A DNA stretch of 64,000 nt, taken from Nematopogon swammerdamellus. Lineage: Eukaryota > Arthropoda > Insecta > Lepidoptera > Adelidae. The DNA lies in assembly GCA_946902875.1 (NCBI GenBank), contig OX336350.1, forward strand, positions 20,078,048-20,142,047. Direction: 5' to 3'. Of the stretch, positions 31,375 through 41,560 are shown in pieces. Position numbers and translations under genes: made by a program. Position 1 is the stretch's first letter, and the number at the start of each line of letters is the position of its first letter. The notes under the pieces are model-generated. The model made no database searches and was not told the DNA's origin. It saw only the letters and a list, made by a program, of their open reading frames with translations.

Positions 31375-31762
31375 CAAGTGAAAAAGTGGTCAAGTTCGAG
31401 TCGTGCTCGCATAAAGAGGGTTCCGTACCATCCAGTTTTTTTGTGAGAACTAGAAGGATTGGGATTTTCGTTTACGTTTTCCTATAAATTAAGTGTATAT
31501 CCCATTATGTTACAATTTAAAAAAAAGTGGTCAAGTTCGAGTCGAGCTCGCGTAAAGAGGGTTCCGTACCATCACGTTTTCCGTGAGAACTCGAAGGCTT
31601 AGGATTTGGGATTAGGGAAACGGAGGGAGGGGAGGGAAGGGGTATGGGTGGGGGCAAGGGGAAGGATGATGGAGGTAGAGAGGTGGTTGGAAGTAAGGGA
31701 CGAGGGGTGGGGGGAAGTAAGGGAGGAGGGATGGGGGGAGTAAGGGACGAGCGGTGGGGGAA
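31375..31762. repeat. Family D ends and purine-rich lead-in
   Basis: Two copies of the AAGTTCGAGTCG ... GAGGGTTCCGTACCATC end occur at about 31,390 and 31,530. They are followed by increasingly purine-rich DNA grading into the microsatellite. Confidence 0.55.
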
Positions 31763-32063
31763 GTAAGGGAGGGAGAGGGAGAGGGAGAGGGAGAGGGAGA
31801 GGAAGAGGGAGAGGGAGAGGGAGAGGGAGAGGGAGAGGGAGAGGGAGAGGGAGAGGGAGAGGGAGAGGGAGAGGGAGAGGGAGAGGGAGAGGGAGAGGGA
31901 GAGGGAGAGGGAGAGGGAGAGGGAGAGGGAGAGGGAGAGGGAGAGGGAGAGGGAGAGGGAGAGGGAGAGGGAGAGGGAGAGGGAGAGGGAGAGGGAGAGG
32001 GAGAGGGAGAGGGAGAGGGAGAGGGAGAGGGAGAGGGAGAGGGAGAGGGAGAGGGAGAGGGGG
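31763..32063. repeat. (GGGAGA)n microsatellite, about 300 bp
   Basis: A nearly uninterrupted hexanucleotide repeat of roughly 50 copies, all purine on this strand. It reads as Gly-Glu or Ser-Leu dipeptides in open frames, which I treat as non-coding. Confidence 0.95.
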
Positions 32064-34089
32064 GGAGGGAGAATATAAGAGAAACGATCGTTTATTATCA
32101 TATTTGAATTTAAATCGGATTTGCTGTTAAATCGAGTCTACAGCGAGCGAAGCCGCGGGCAAAAGCTAGCGTGCTTCCGGCTTATAAAAACACTCTAGGG
32201 AATAGCCATACTAACAGGTTATTACCAGCATCATCGTGTTGGGATCGGGTATACCCCGGCGCTAATCGCGCTATGGTCGTTTCGCCGTGTGTTTTGGTTT
32301 ATTGCATGCCCTACTCTAATCACGCCGCATTCAGCTCCGCCCTTCCAGGTATTCCTCAGATACTATCCCCTCCCCCGAATGGACCAACTGCCAATTAGTT
32401 GCCATCTGTTAGTGAGCCAGAGGAGACGTCCAAAGTTCGCCTCGGTCTTTTCGACCATAGCGCGATCGACGGTGTCGTCGTTTTTATGTGCTGACTTGAA
32501 TCCCTTCACCATGACACTGAAGTCGCTTATACAGCTTATAAAGCTTATACAGTAGCGAAGAAAACTGACTAACGTTTTATAATAGTACGAAAGTAGGTGT
32601 GGACAATCAATATCTATTTTATAGATCGAACGTCGTACGATGCAACTTGTGCTAGACGTCGGTACAAGTGTGCGTGCATGCACACGCAGTATTGTGATAC
32701 GTGACACGATCCCTACGACGACGGTGCTATCGCGTTCTCGCCCCCACCCGCCCACAGATGACAAGAGCGAGTGAGAAAGACGTCATCGCTCGCCCACCGG
32801 CGCGTTTGCCGTCTTTCCGCCCACTCCCATCACCAGCAGGCAAGCGAGAACGAGAACGCGATACCACCGCACCGTCACAAGATCCTATTCGTGACAGCAT
32901 TGCTCAGGCGAAACAAACAACAACGTTTGTCACTGTCACTATTTATAACAGCAACCGGGCATGCTGCACACACGCGTCACCGACTCGAAACAGACTTGCG
33001 TGCGTTCAACACGCGCCGCACACGCCGTATGAAGCGGCTGTCCGTGAAATCTGCATTATATGCAGGTCTCGTCGAGAACATATTTTTTCGGGAGTGATGG
33101 ATGGGATGGGCTAATCTATAAAATGGACATCGATGCACTTGGACAGATATTTTCACTTTCAGCCGCACCATTTTATTAAATAGAAAGTAAAGTTTAAATG
33201 GACACAGTCAGTCCAGACTAGACGCGTAGAGTTATGCCGTCTACCGCAGCCCCCATAATAAGCTAATCGATCGATTACTTCAAAGCTTCAAAGCTTGGGG
33301 TAAATAGTTTAACTTTTTCCACTTAAGATATCTGCTAATTTATTTATTTATTTACTTTATTCGGGAAATAGACCGCCTAGCCAAAACAATATTACAAAAA
33401 ATCGATGGTGTGGACACAGTCGACGAACTAAAATCAAGATGGCCCTTCAGAATCTTTTGCACCTTGATGGATGTGGCGGGCATAACCTCACAGGTTATAA
33501 CTCATATAACACAAGTAATAAATTTTACAGACGCGTTTACTTAGAGCAATTGGGGTTCAGAGTTATAAAGGACTACTTAGTCGAGAGATCATCCATATGA
33601 TCCATATCTACTGTGGCCATCTCACTAAAAGACAGAGTACAAAAGTACGCGGGGCTCCCCGATACAGACCCCAAAAGACCTAGTCGTGACATCACAGGAT
33701 GGTGTGAATTCTGTCTGTCCATCTGTTAAAATCGTAAAACGAAAACACTGCGCCTCAAGTGAAATACTTATTTTTGCAAGCATCATTCACATGTCCTGTG
33801 TATTCACTGTGGAAATGATGATTATAGAGAAAAAGTATCATAGCCCTTTGTAACTTTAGTTATAAGTTTTTAGTAAGGTATTTAGATTTAAAATAATTTC
33901 TTGGACAAACTAAAACTAATGAAACATTTTAAATTTGAAAAAAATTAATTTAATTTTAATAAGAATCATATATTGATTTATAAAAAAATAAAAACGATGA
34001 TAATACACATTACGGGGAAAAGACCATAGCGCGTGCAATAGTGTTGTAATAAGAGACGCGACTAGCGCCGGGTTAAAGGAAGCCAAGCG
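32064..34089. other. 2 kb with no supported gene
   Basis: 32,130-32,170 is the end of an arthropod interspersed repeat (AAGCCGCGGGCAAAAGC). Open frames of 60-137 codons at 32.3-33.1 kb overlap each other on both strands without a recognisable domain or splice context. 33,300-33,720 looks like eroded transposon sequence. Nothing here is annotated as coding. Confidence 0.45.
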
Positions 34090-34262
34090 GAGTTACTTGA
34101 AAGTATACCATAGAAAAGTGTTGCGCTCGGGTATATTTTCAAGCGATAAACGTGCTTTGTGAAATTAATAAAGGATATTGTTTCATTGCTTTGCTACTTC
34201 TTGATTGTATACCCGAGCTCAACACTATGGAGCGTTGGGTAAAGGTATATTTTCCAAATATG
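34090..34262. repeat. Small inverted repeat (MITE-like)
   Basis: AGTGTTGCGCTCGGGTATATTTTC at about 34,118-34,141 reappears inverted as GTATACCCGAGCTCAACACT at 34,207-34,226. The repeat sits directly against the next exon. Confidence 0.55.
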
Positions 34263-34271
34263 CCGCGCCGA

Positions 34272-34307
34272 GCTACCAGTACCCGGGTTACGGCTTCCAG
34301 CAACCCG
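34272..34307 (+). pseudogene. Exon remnant (YQYPGYGFQQPG), acceptor lost
   Basis: GCTACCAGTACCCGGG through CAGCAACCCG reads (G)YQYPGYGFQQPG in phase 1-1. It closely resembles the 25,334 exon and is followed by a donor GTATGC. The base pair before it is GA instead of AG, and there is no polypyrimidine tract because an inverted repeat abuts it. Using the nearby GAG as acceptor would change the phase to 2. Confidence 0.45.
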
Positions 34308-34697
34308 GTATGCTCTTCAAGTCTTCATCTTTACATAACACAGACAACCAACTAATTAATTGAAGTAATTGAAACAACAACACCGAATTAATAAAATTCT
34401 ATACAAAACGAGTGATTAGCTTTATGGTTTATAATAAAACACAAATTGTTACAAAATATAGCAAGCAAAATATAGTAAATATAGTAGTTTGTGTGGTAAA
34501 ATTGTTTTTGAGGACATTTTGAAAAAAAACATCATTGCGTAAATCGATACGCTATGCCCAGCACTGTGTTATCAAAAATTACATATTCATTCTGAGCTGA
34601 TTAGAAATCATTGTAACATCAGAATATAGGTATGTAAATTCAACTTCATGTCCGCGTATGCAAAACGAACCTACATATAGTAATATCGTTAGAAATT
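34308..34697. other. No gene seen
   Basis: AT-rich, intron-like. Confidence 0.45.
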
Positions 34698-35204
34698 ATA
34701 TAAGGTCTTTCAAAATTAGTTCAGAGTACGCTAAGGGGGGGTTCTGTATCGGAAATAGATTACTTTTGAAGAACAAAGAATTTTTTTTTTCCAAAAACAT
34801 TTTTTTAATGTAAGTTTCATGCCAGGTACAAAAAAGTCTTCAATCTCTTTCTTTTAGAAATTTTGAAAAAACACAATTTTAGTTTTATTAGTATGGAATA
34901 GAAAGAATTTGATTTTTTTTACCAACTTACACGTGTTACATCATAATTGTCATGAAGACTTTTTTGTTACTGTTATGAAACTGAATCGATTAGGTTATAA
35001 AAATATCAACCACCTATTTTTTTATTTAGATACATAAAAAAAAATTTACATAAAAAAAAAGCCCAAGGTCCAAAAAATTGTATATAGGATTTACTCCTAT
35101 AGGGAGTATAGGATACAGAGGATGACATGGACATAGGATGATACAGAACCCCCCCCCCCCCCCCCCCTTAGCGTACTATGAACTAATTTTGAAAGACCTT
35201 ATAT
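34698..35204. mobile_element. MITE with about 45-bp TIRs
   Basis: The left end ATATAAGGTCTTTCAAAATT and onward to GTACGCTAAGGGGGGG is mirrored by CCCCCCTTAGCGTAC and onward to AATTTTGAAAGACCTTATAT. The interior is AT-rich and non-coding, with a C20 homopolymer near 35,148-35,167. Confidence 0.85.
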
Positions 35205-35376
35205 AGTTCATTAAAGGCATTCTGGCTTATTTATAACAAAAAATAAAAGGATTTAAATTGTTTTATTTTCTGAGAGAATAAATTTCATCATATTTAGATT
35301 ATTTTATGAATATTTGATTAGTTTTGTTAATGAAAAATATAGGTATATTTTAATGACTAATTAATTATGTTTACAG
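35205..35376. other. No gene seen
   Basis: AT-rich; ends in a good acceptor (ATTATGTTTACAG). Confidence 0.45.
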
Positions 35377-35403
35377 ATATCTTCACCGATTACATCGACG
35401 GAC
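35377..35403 (+). CDS. Candidate 27-nt exon (IFTDYIDG)
   Basis: A strong acceptor (TTATGTTTACAG) precedes 27 nt that in phase 1-1 read IFTDYIDG, with a possible donor GTAGGA. Alternatively the exon continued in frame (RRIIHP) and was cut by the hAT insertion 20 nt further on. The assignment to the Gly/Pro-rich gene is by phase and position only. Confidence 0.4.
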
Positions 35404-35422
35404 GTAGGATCATACATCCACA

Positions 35423-36254
35423 CAGGGGCGGATCCAGAATTTATTTCTGAGAGGGGCACAAGGAGCAGATCGGCAAAAAGTGTTTTAATTTTTGCGATTA
35501 AATAATAACATATATAGGTACAACAATAACTGTAAGAAATAAACTTGCAATGTTAATATAAAGGTTTATTAGTATAAAAACTATAAAACAATTACATACA
35601 TGTTTAATAAAGACAGTTTTCTTTTGTGTTTCCTGCTGAAGATATCCAGTACTTCGTTAGCGTTCATTTTTCTTGCAATGTCTTATGGATATGCATTCAA
35701 ACGATCTTCTGTCATCCTGCTGCGAAGATATGTCTTTAATCGGCGTAATGTGGAAAAAGACCGCTCGGCAGTGCCGAAGTAGGTAGTTTGAGCATTAGAC
35801 AGAATGCGAAAACGGCTGTTTGCTAAGTGGGCCGATAGCGTAGTAGTCACCTAGAGAAGTAGTCAAAATGAGAAATGGGCTATTTGATAAGTAGACCTCT
35901 GGCGCCTGATCGGAAACTAAGACCTACTCTCCAAACAAACTGAGTCCGAATGTTTATCCGATTTGTTTGACGGCCGGTGATTCTGCGGACCAATTTCGTT
36001 TGCGAGGGCCTCAGCCCTATTGAATATGTTTTTGAATGCGTTTCACGTTGCCTCTGTAGACGTAATTCGCTGTATAGTATTCGCGTATATACAATTCGGG
36101 ACGCATGTGTACGTCGTGAGCAGCGTGTATGCCGTAAGCGCAAAACGGACCGCCCTGTTAAACTCCTTGTTCTTTCTTTGTTTATTTTTACCGTCTGGGG
36201 GGGGGGGGGGGGGCACGTGCCCCCGTGCCCCTCGCCTAAATCCGCTGAGTACTG
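35423..36254 (-). mobile_element. hAT-type DNA transposon, degenerate
   Basis: The left end CAGGGGCGGATCCAG is a classical hAT terminus, and the right end, inverted, is CAGTACTCAGCGGATTTAGG. A transposase fragment lies inside on the minus strand. Eight-base flanks (CATCCACA, TTACACAC) are not a clean duplication. A G-run of about 16 is at 36,198-36,213. Confidence 0.7.
35590..35785 (-). pseudogene. hAT transposase C-terminal dimerisation region
   Basis: The minus-strand frame reads TAERSFSTLRRLKTYLRSRM and TEDRLNAYP, then a stop, and continues ANEVLDIFSRK. The xxERSFSxLRRxKTxLRSxMxExRLN block is the hallmark of the hAT family C-terminus. One nonsense codon and the missing N-terminal and catalytic parts make it a pseudogene. 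Confidence 0.8.
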
Positions 36255-37361
36255 TTACACACAGGTTAATGTTTAGGTAGCAAACATGTTTTGTTAAATT
36301 TCTCGAAAAGTAATGCTAAAAACATATATATTTTTTTACGTAAAGTGTTTATTTGAGTGTCTATCTAGCCCTCCCGAAATTTTTGACATAAATAACAAAG
36401 CACCTTATATAATTTCTGAATACCTATTTCAATGATTTTATTTTTTCCTACTTAAAATACATTATTATTAAAGTTCTTAAAGCTATTTCATTTGTTTTGT
36501 TTTTTCTTATTTAAAATACTATAGCCCTACATTTCGATAGTATCAAATAATCAATAAATATTATGCATTTTCAGGAAGGAAGCCTCGAATTCCGAAATTT
36601 CGAAATTCCGGAACTGAATTGCTTAATATCGAAACTGAATTCCGGAATTTAAAAATCTTCCGATATTCAAGCCCTGAACCCTGAACTACTACCTAAATCT
36701 ACAACTGAGGTGCACTGCAACAATTTATAAAACAATAACTTGTGACTTCACATCAAAATACCTATTTACGTTTTAGAGTGTACTTTGCGCTTGAAAAGCG
36801 TAGTTCCTATAGAGCGAATATAAGCGAGACTTTGTACACAATAGTTCCTCTCCTCCGTCAAAAAGCTTAACCCCGAAAAAGTTCCCGTAAAAGCAGTTCC
36901 TTAGAGCGAGTGAATCGTTTTTTGTGTGTTGCCAAGACTCCGTGTTCAGTTAGAATTGTTTCCCCATAATTGACCGCATATGACCATGTATTCTCACTTA
37001 CATGACACTGACCAAAATGTCTTAATAAAAAGACGATCAATCATCATCATCATCAATCAATCATCATCATCATATCATCATCATCATCATCATCATACTA
37101 ATAATAAATCTGTAAGGGGTGGTCATGGAGTAAGTTACTTTGTTTTATGAGATAGTACCTCGGTGACCGAGCTTCGCTCGGCGTTTAGACCTATCTAGAT
37201 AAACTTAAAAAAAAATAACATATCTAAATACTAAATGTCATCCAAATCGTTAGAGCCGTTTCCGAGAAACCAATTGAATATAATATATATAAACAAGTTT
37301 AGCTCACATACTTAAAGTAATAGGATTGCGTTTGTAGACTGTACGTGTGATACCGTACCGT
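36255..37361. other. No gene; ATC microsatellite
   Basis: AT-rich DNA with nested AATTCCG/CGGAATT palindromic repeats at about 36,585-36,650 and an (ATC)n tract at 37,028-37,097. A short arthropod repeat (GACCGAGCTTCGCTCGGC) lies at 37,165-37,320. Confidence 0.5.
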
Positions 37362-38120
37362 GTGGGGCCGGTACTTAAAAAGAATAGCCCCACTGCATAT
37401 CTCCCCATGCATGTCGTAAAAGGCGACTAAGGGATAAGGACAAGATGTCGCGCTAAAGGGCGAAAGGCTAGCCACCTCTCACCTTGGCGCGGTCCTTCCA
37501 CCTTGCCATGCAGCAGGTGGGTCTTCATGCCTCACTTGCTGCTTGATAGTTATCTTGTCCGTATACTGTGCTAAACGTGGTAGTCGGTGTTGTGCTTTAA
37601 TTTACCAGAGTACTTATGGCAGTGAAAGTTGGGTATGGCAGGCGAAGCATGAGAGCAGGATAAATGATGTGGAAATGCGCGCGTTGAGAGGAGTATGTGT
37701 GGAATAGGAGGAGTATGTGTGTCTGTAGAATGGATGATAGGAGACTAATGAAAGAAATCTATGGAGCTAATGTTAGTGGAAGAGTTGGGAAGGGTTGCCC
37801 TAAACTCACGTACCTGGATCAGATCGGGCATGTGCTCGAAAAGGGTCAGGTGCGTAGTACCCGTAACCGACGAGCATGTATGAAGAACATTTTGAGAGTG
37901 GAAGAGGCGGCAAAAGTGTGTCAGGATCGTGGCGCGTGGGGTTTGGGTGGTTTGCGTGGGTTGGGTCCGTTGTCTTTGCCTGCCCCACTGGGAGGCAGAC
38001 AAGCGTGACGTTATTTATGTGTATGTATGTAGGTATGAACTTATAGCACAACACCGATTACTCTGCTTACCCTGATTGTCGGGATACAAAAGCGTGAGTT
38101 ATGTATGTATGTGTGATACT
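37362..38120 (+). repeat. SINE family C split by an RTE fragment
   Basis: The SINE starts GTGGGGCCGGTACTTAAAAA and includes TCGTAAAAGGCGACTAAGGG and GCTAGCCACCTCTCACC. It breaks at AGAGTACTTAT, and resumes at 38,039 with ACTTATAGCACAACACCGAT. An uninterrupted copy is at 55,970-56,300. Confidence 0.8.
37618..38038 (+). pseudogene. RTE-type LINE, 3' end of ORF
   Basis: Frames with shifts encode VYGSESWVWQAKHESRIND, VEMRALRGVCG, MDDRRLMKEIYGANVSGR, TYLDQIGHVLEKGQV and KVCQDRGAW. The terminal order is the same as the minus-strand copy at 59,023. ACTTAT flanks both sides (37,612-37,617 and 38,039-38,044). Confidence 0.8.
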
Positions 38121-38564
38121 AAAACTAAATTGACGATTTTTACGACGATATATATATGAAGTAGTGGTATATGTACGCAAAAACATGAATTCTTTTGAGT
38201 CAAATGGCGCAAGTCACAATTATATTATAACACACGTAACTCAGAGCGTTTAAAATCTGTTGCGCATAAATCGGCGATGGCTGAAAAAGACCCTGACGTG
38301 ATTGGACCCAAATTGTACGAAAATGTTCCTGATACAATAAAATCAAATTCCCCTTAGACAATCCATTTTATAATATAAGTTAAGTGAATTTTTTTCTTAC
38401 TGTAAATAAAAAATTCTGCTGACTTAGTTAATTCAAATTGTTTATATGCATAAACTCAAATTTTATAAATAACTTGACTGAACCCTATGTTCTTTATTTT
38501 TTTTTTACTTAGATATAGTATGTTATATTTAACATAATGAAAACTTAGTATGTAAGTTATATTT
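38121..38564. other. No gene seen
   Basis: AT-rich spacer. Confidence 0.45.
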
Positions 38565-38750
38565 AAAAAAAGCTCTGTAAGGTTTCTTACCCGGTTCTTC
38601 CTTATAGATTGCACTGCCGAACGGGACAAGACAAAAAAAATTATGACGAACCATACTGAATATGCGTATGTCTCAATGTAATATTGTTATTGTTGTGTGT
38701 TCTTTATGGCGAAATAAATATCTGAATCTGAATCTGAATCTTAGAAATCT
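38565..38750 (+). mobile_element. LINE 3' UTR with (CTGAAT)n tail
   Basis: TTTCTTACCCGGTTCTTCCT, the AATAAA at 38,715 and the CTGAAT repeats at 38,722-38,743 are the 3' end of a LINE related to the tail at 40 kb. No coding part remains. Confidence 0.6.
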
Positions 38751-38955
38751 TTTCTGTGTGTAGGTATGTATTTTCCACTATAACTCTTAAACCGATCATC
38801 CGAATTCGGTGAAACTTAGTACAAGCTCATTTAAATAGGCGGGACACAGGATAGGGTAAATAAAATTCACTTCCGGTTATGCTAAGATGCATGTAGCTCC
38901 CATACGAACCGATATGTTCCGTCCGCGCGCCTGAGTACTATAGGTATTTATATAT
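38751..38955. other. No gene seen
   Basis: Contains a short interspersed-repeat phrase (TAACTCTTAAACCGATCATC) and nothing coding. Confidence 0.45.
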
Positions 38956-39890
38956 ACAGGGTCCGTCACTCGAACTGTTACCAATTAAAAATCATGTTAT
39001 TTGGTTAATTATCGTACGATTTATTAAAAATTTTTACAACATGCCAAAAAATCATAGAACTTTAAGAAAATCATTGTTATTGTTCAATATTTAAGCCTCC
39101 TTTGGCACGGATGATGGCACCAAGTCTTCCGACAAAGGCATCGCAGGCTGCACGAAGATGGATTGCGGGATTCTGTTCCATACCCGACGGAGAGCTGCCT
39201 TCAGCGTGTCCACACTTTCATATCTTCACGGCTGCCTCTAAAATGGACCATACCGAGAAGTCCATTGGATTCAAGTCTGGAGAGTAGGGAGGCCACTATT
39301 GTGATGAAATGAACCGTGGAACGTGGTTCTGTAAAAATGTTGTGTCAGGCGAGTTTTGTGGGACGGTGCTGAGTCTTGTTGGAACGTCCAGCTGTTCGTA
39401 CCGAATTGCTTGCGTGCCCACGGTATGAGCGCATCATTTAACACCTTTTGTTGGTACACTTGCTGGTTGACTTTGACGCCCTGCTCAATAAACACGAGTG
39501 GAGAGCGACCATTTGCGGTTACTGCAGCCCAGACCATAACAGAAGTAGGCGCTTGCTTTCGAAAGGCAACTCTATCGTCCAAATTCTCGTTAGACTTACC
39601 CCGCAGCCAAACACGATCATTTTGTTTGTTTACATACTTTGGACAGTAAAAAAAAATTCATAAAAAAAACGATATTTTCCAGCTCGCCACATTCGTGTAA
39701 GGATAACATTGTTACGTTTAATGTCCATGTCGAAAACTTACTTTAAAATTTAAATGTTATACCCGCTCTTTTCGCCCACTTTAAAACAATAAAACAAACT
39801 GCCGTTTCACCAAAATTTGGCGCGCTGTCATTATTATTTTGACAGGAAAAGCAGTGTGAAGTTAGTAACAGTTCGAGCGACGGACCCTGT
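38956..39890 (-). mobile_element. mariner-type transposon, decayed
   Basis: The terminal inverted repeats ACAGGGTCCGTCACTCGAAC and GTTCGAGCGACGGACCCTGT bound a 935-bp element with a minus-strand transposase remnant. Its left side abuts a TATATA run; the TA flank on the right is altered. Confidence 0.85.
39115..39630 (-). pseudogene. mariner transposase remnant
   Basis: The minus-strand frames read NDRVWLRGKSNENLDDRV, then QAPTSVMVWAAVTANGRSPL and FQQDSAPSHKTRLTQ. After a frameshift they continue with PPYSPDLNPMDFSVWSILE and DAFVGRLGAIIRAKGG. The QQDSAPSHK and SPDLNPMDFSVW motifs hold the second and third catalytic acidic residues of the DDE/D triad. The N-terminal DNA-binding half and the first Asp are missing. 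The copy is non-functional. Confidence 0.85.
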
Positions 39891-39959
39891 CTATACTCAA
39901 CCGCCTATAAACTCAACAGCGAACCGATCAGACGCACTACTATAATAAGTGGCTAGTCA

Positions 39960-40130
39960 CTAAATACTTGTAAAAATATGTTTAAAAAAAATACCCTGCG
40001 AAGTTTCTTGTCGGTTCTTCTTCGTGGGTGTAATCGAACCGGATAGAACAAATTGTGACAAGTTCGAGCGCAGTCTAACTGCCATATGAATGATCAATAA
40101 ACAATACAATACAATACAATACTATTATAG
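39960..40130 (+). mobile_element. LINE 3' tail with (AATAC)n
   Basis: CCTGCGAAGTTTCTTGTCGG, TTCGAGCGCAGTCTAACTGC and an (AATAC)n end at 40,098-40,123. It is the same tail, inverted, that interrupts the 26-kb satellite. Confidence 0.7.
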
Positions 40131-40198
40131 AAAGCTAACATTTTAATTTGATATCATCTTAATTTTTTGACGTAGAATCACGTACTACAAAAACATTA

Positions 40199-40522
40199 AA
40201 CCGACTTCCTAAAAAAAGTAAAACTAAAAAACTATTTAAAATAAAAATATAAAAACCGCCTTCAAAAATATATGAAATAAAAACCTAAAAGAAAAAACGA
40301 ACCCTAGAGTTGAAGGCGGTGCTAAAAAGGCTACACAAATCACGAAGGATATTATCATCCACTCATGTTTTCTTTCATGCATCATTTTTGCTTGCTTTAG
40401 CACCGCCTTCAACTCTAGGGTTCGTTTTTTTTTAGGTTTTTATTTCATATATTTTTGAAGGCGGTTTTTATATTTTTATTTTAAATAGTTTTTTAGTTTT
40501 ACTTTTTTTAGGAAGTCGGTTT
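40199..40522. repeat. Long hairpin repeat (copy 2), loop inverted
   Basis: Arms and right-hand flank are near-identical to 4,972-5,294. The loop (about 40,326-40,400) reads in the opposite direction relative to the same flanks: it begins with GGCTACACAAATCACGAAGG, where copy 1 ends with the complement. Confidence 0.87.
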
Positions 40523-40668
40523 AATGTTTTTTAAAACTTTTTTTTTATTTCACAGTTTTTTTTAGTAATTTTTTGCTATTAATGTACTCGGCGGAATCGC
40601 TCGGCCTTCGGCCTCGCGATTCCGCCTCGCTTTCCAATCCGATCTTGACCCAATTAAAATAGGACCAC

Positions 40669-41009
40669 GTCAGCTTCGATAGCTCAGTGGTGCAGACAGT
40701 CAACTGTCGCTATTGAATGTTAAGCAACGCTGGGTGCGGTCAGTACTTAGATGGGTGACCGCTGACCGTTGGAGGCTGACCGAGGTTCGGATTCCTCGTA
40801 AAACTGTAAGTCCCTTCCCTCCTAATCTTACTTGGTGGTAGGGTTTAACCTGCCCGGGTTGGTACCACCGCACTGAATTAAACGTCGGTCGAAACGGCTA
40901 TGTAAATAGTTTGTGTTTTCCGACCAGTTCAGTGTAGTCAGCACGATCAAAGGGGGAAGCACTGACATGGCACTGGTGTTATGGGCTGACATCACGGACG
41001 TTGTAGGTG
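40669..41009 (+). repeat. SINE family A, uninterrupted paralogue
   Basis: Full head with A box (40,680-40,690), 5S-like block (40,716-40,761) and T-arm-like segment (about 40,780-40,799), then the body. It represents the site that carries the 3.6-kb insertion at 5,581-9,161. Confidence 0.85.
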
Positions 41010-41215
41010 ATGTTGCAGAACTTAGTAGAATGGACAGACATAAACGTGTTACGGAAGCCTACTTTTATTATAAAATAACCGTCGGAGGACCTTGGTTGAA
41101 AATTGTAAAATTTAGTAGAACGGATAGACATGCATATGTTACGGAACCCTACATTCATTTTGCAGAACTTAGTAGAATGGACAGACATAAACGTGTTACG
41201 GAACCCTACTTAACA
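41010..41215 (+). repeat. Composite minisatellite, short allele
   Basis: Same modules as 9,383-9,950 but only about 200 bp long. Confidence 0.8.
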
Positions 41216-41560
41216 GTTGCACTCCGGGAGTGCCGGCAGATCCCGTGCCACTCTAACTTAACCCTTAATGCAATGACTTAAGGTTTCATTTTAAAAATGA
41301 CGCTGACGCGATGTCGCGAGTTATACATTTTTTACCCACCTAAAAAAGTGCCAAGAGCCGCTAAAGAAGTTTTCACTTCAAAAACCTCAGGGTTTATCCC
41401 CTTTCAAATAAAAAAAAAAGAATTTTCAAAATCGGCCCACAATTGACGGAATAATCGCGTAACAAACATCCAAAAAAAGAAAACATACCGTCGAATTGAG
41501 AATCTCTTAGGTCTAAAGTAAATTTCTCGTGAAGACAAATGCAACGAGCCCAAACACGAT
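41216..41560 (+). repeat. Composite repeat tail
   Basis: Near-identical to 9,951-10,300. It ends where a (GAAAT)n run begins at 41,560. Confidence 0.8.

Noticed and set aside
31517..32107. Long Ser-Leu / Gly-Glu reading frames of 117-194 codons
   Set aside because: They are translations of the (GGGAGA)n microsatellite in both directions and have no non-repeat coding part.
32363..33171. Several overlapping 64-137-codon frames
   Set aside because: They overlap on both strands, share no recognisable domain, and have no convincing splice borders or repeat homology to support a gene.
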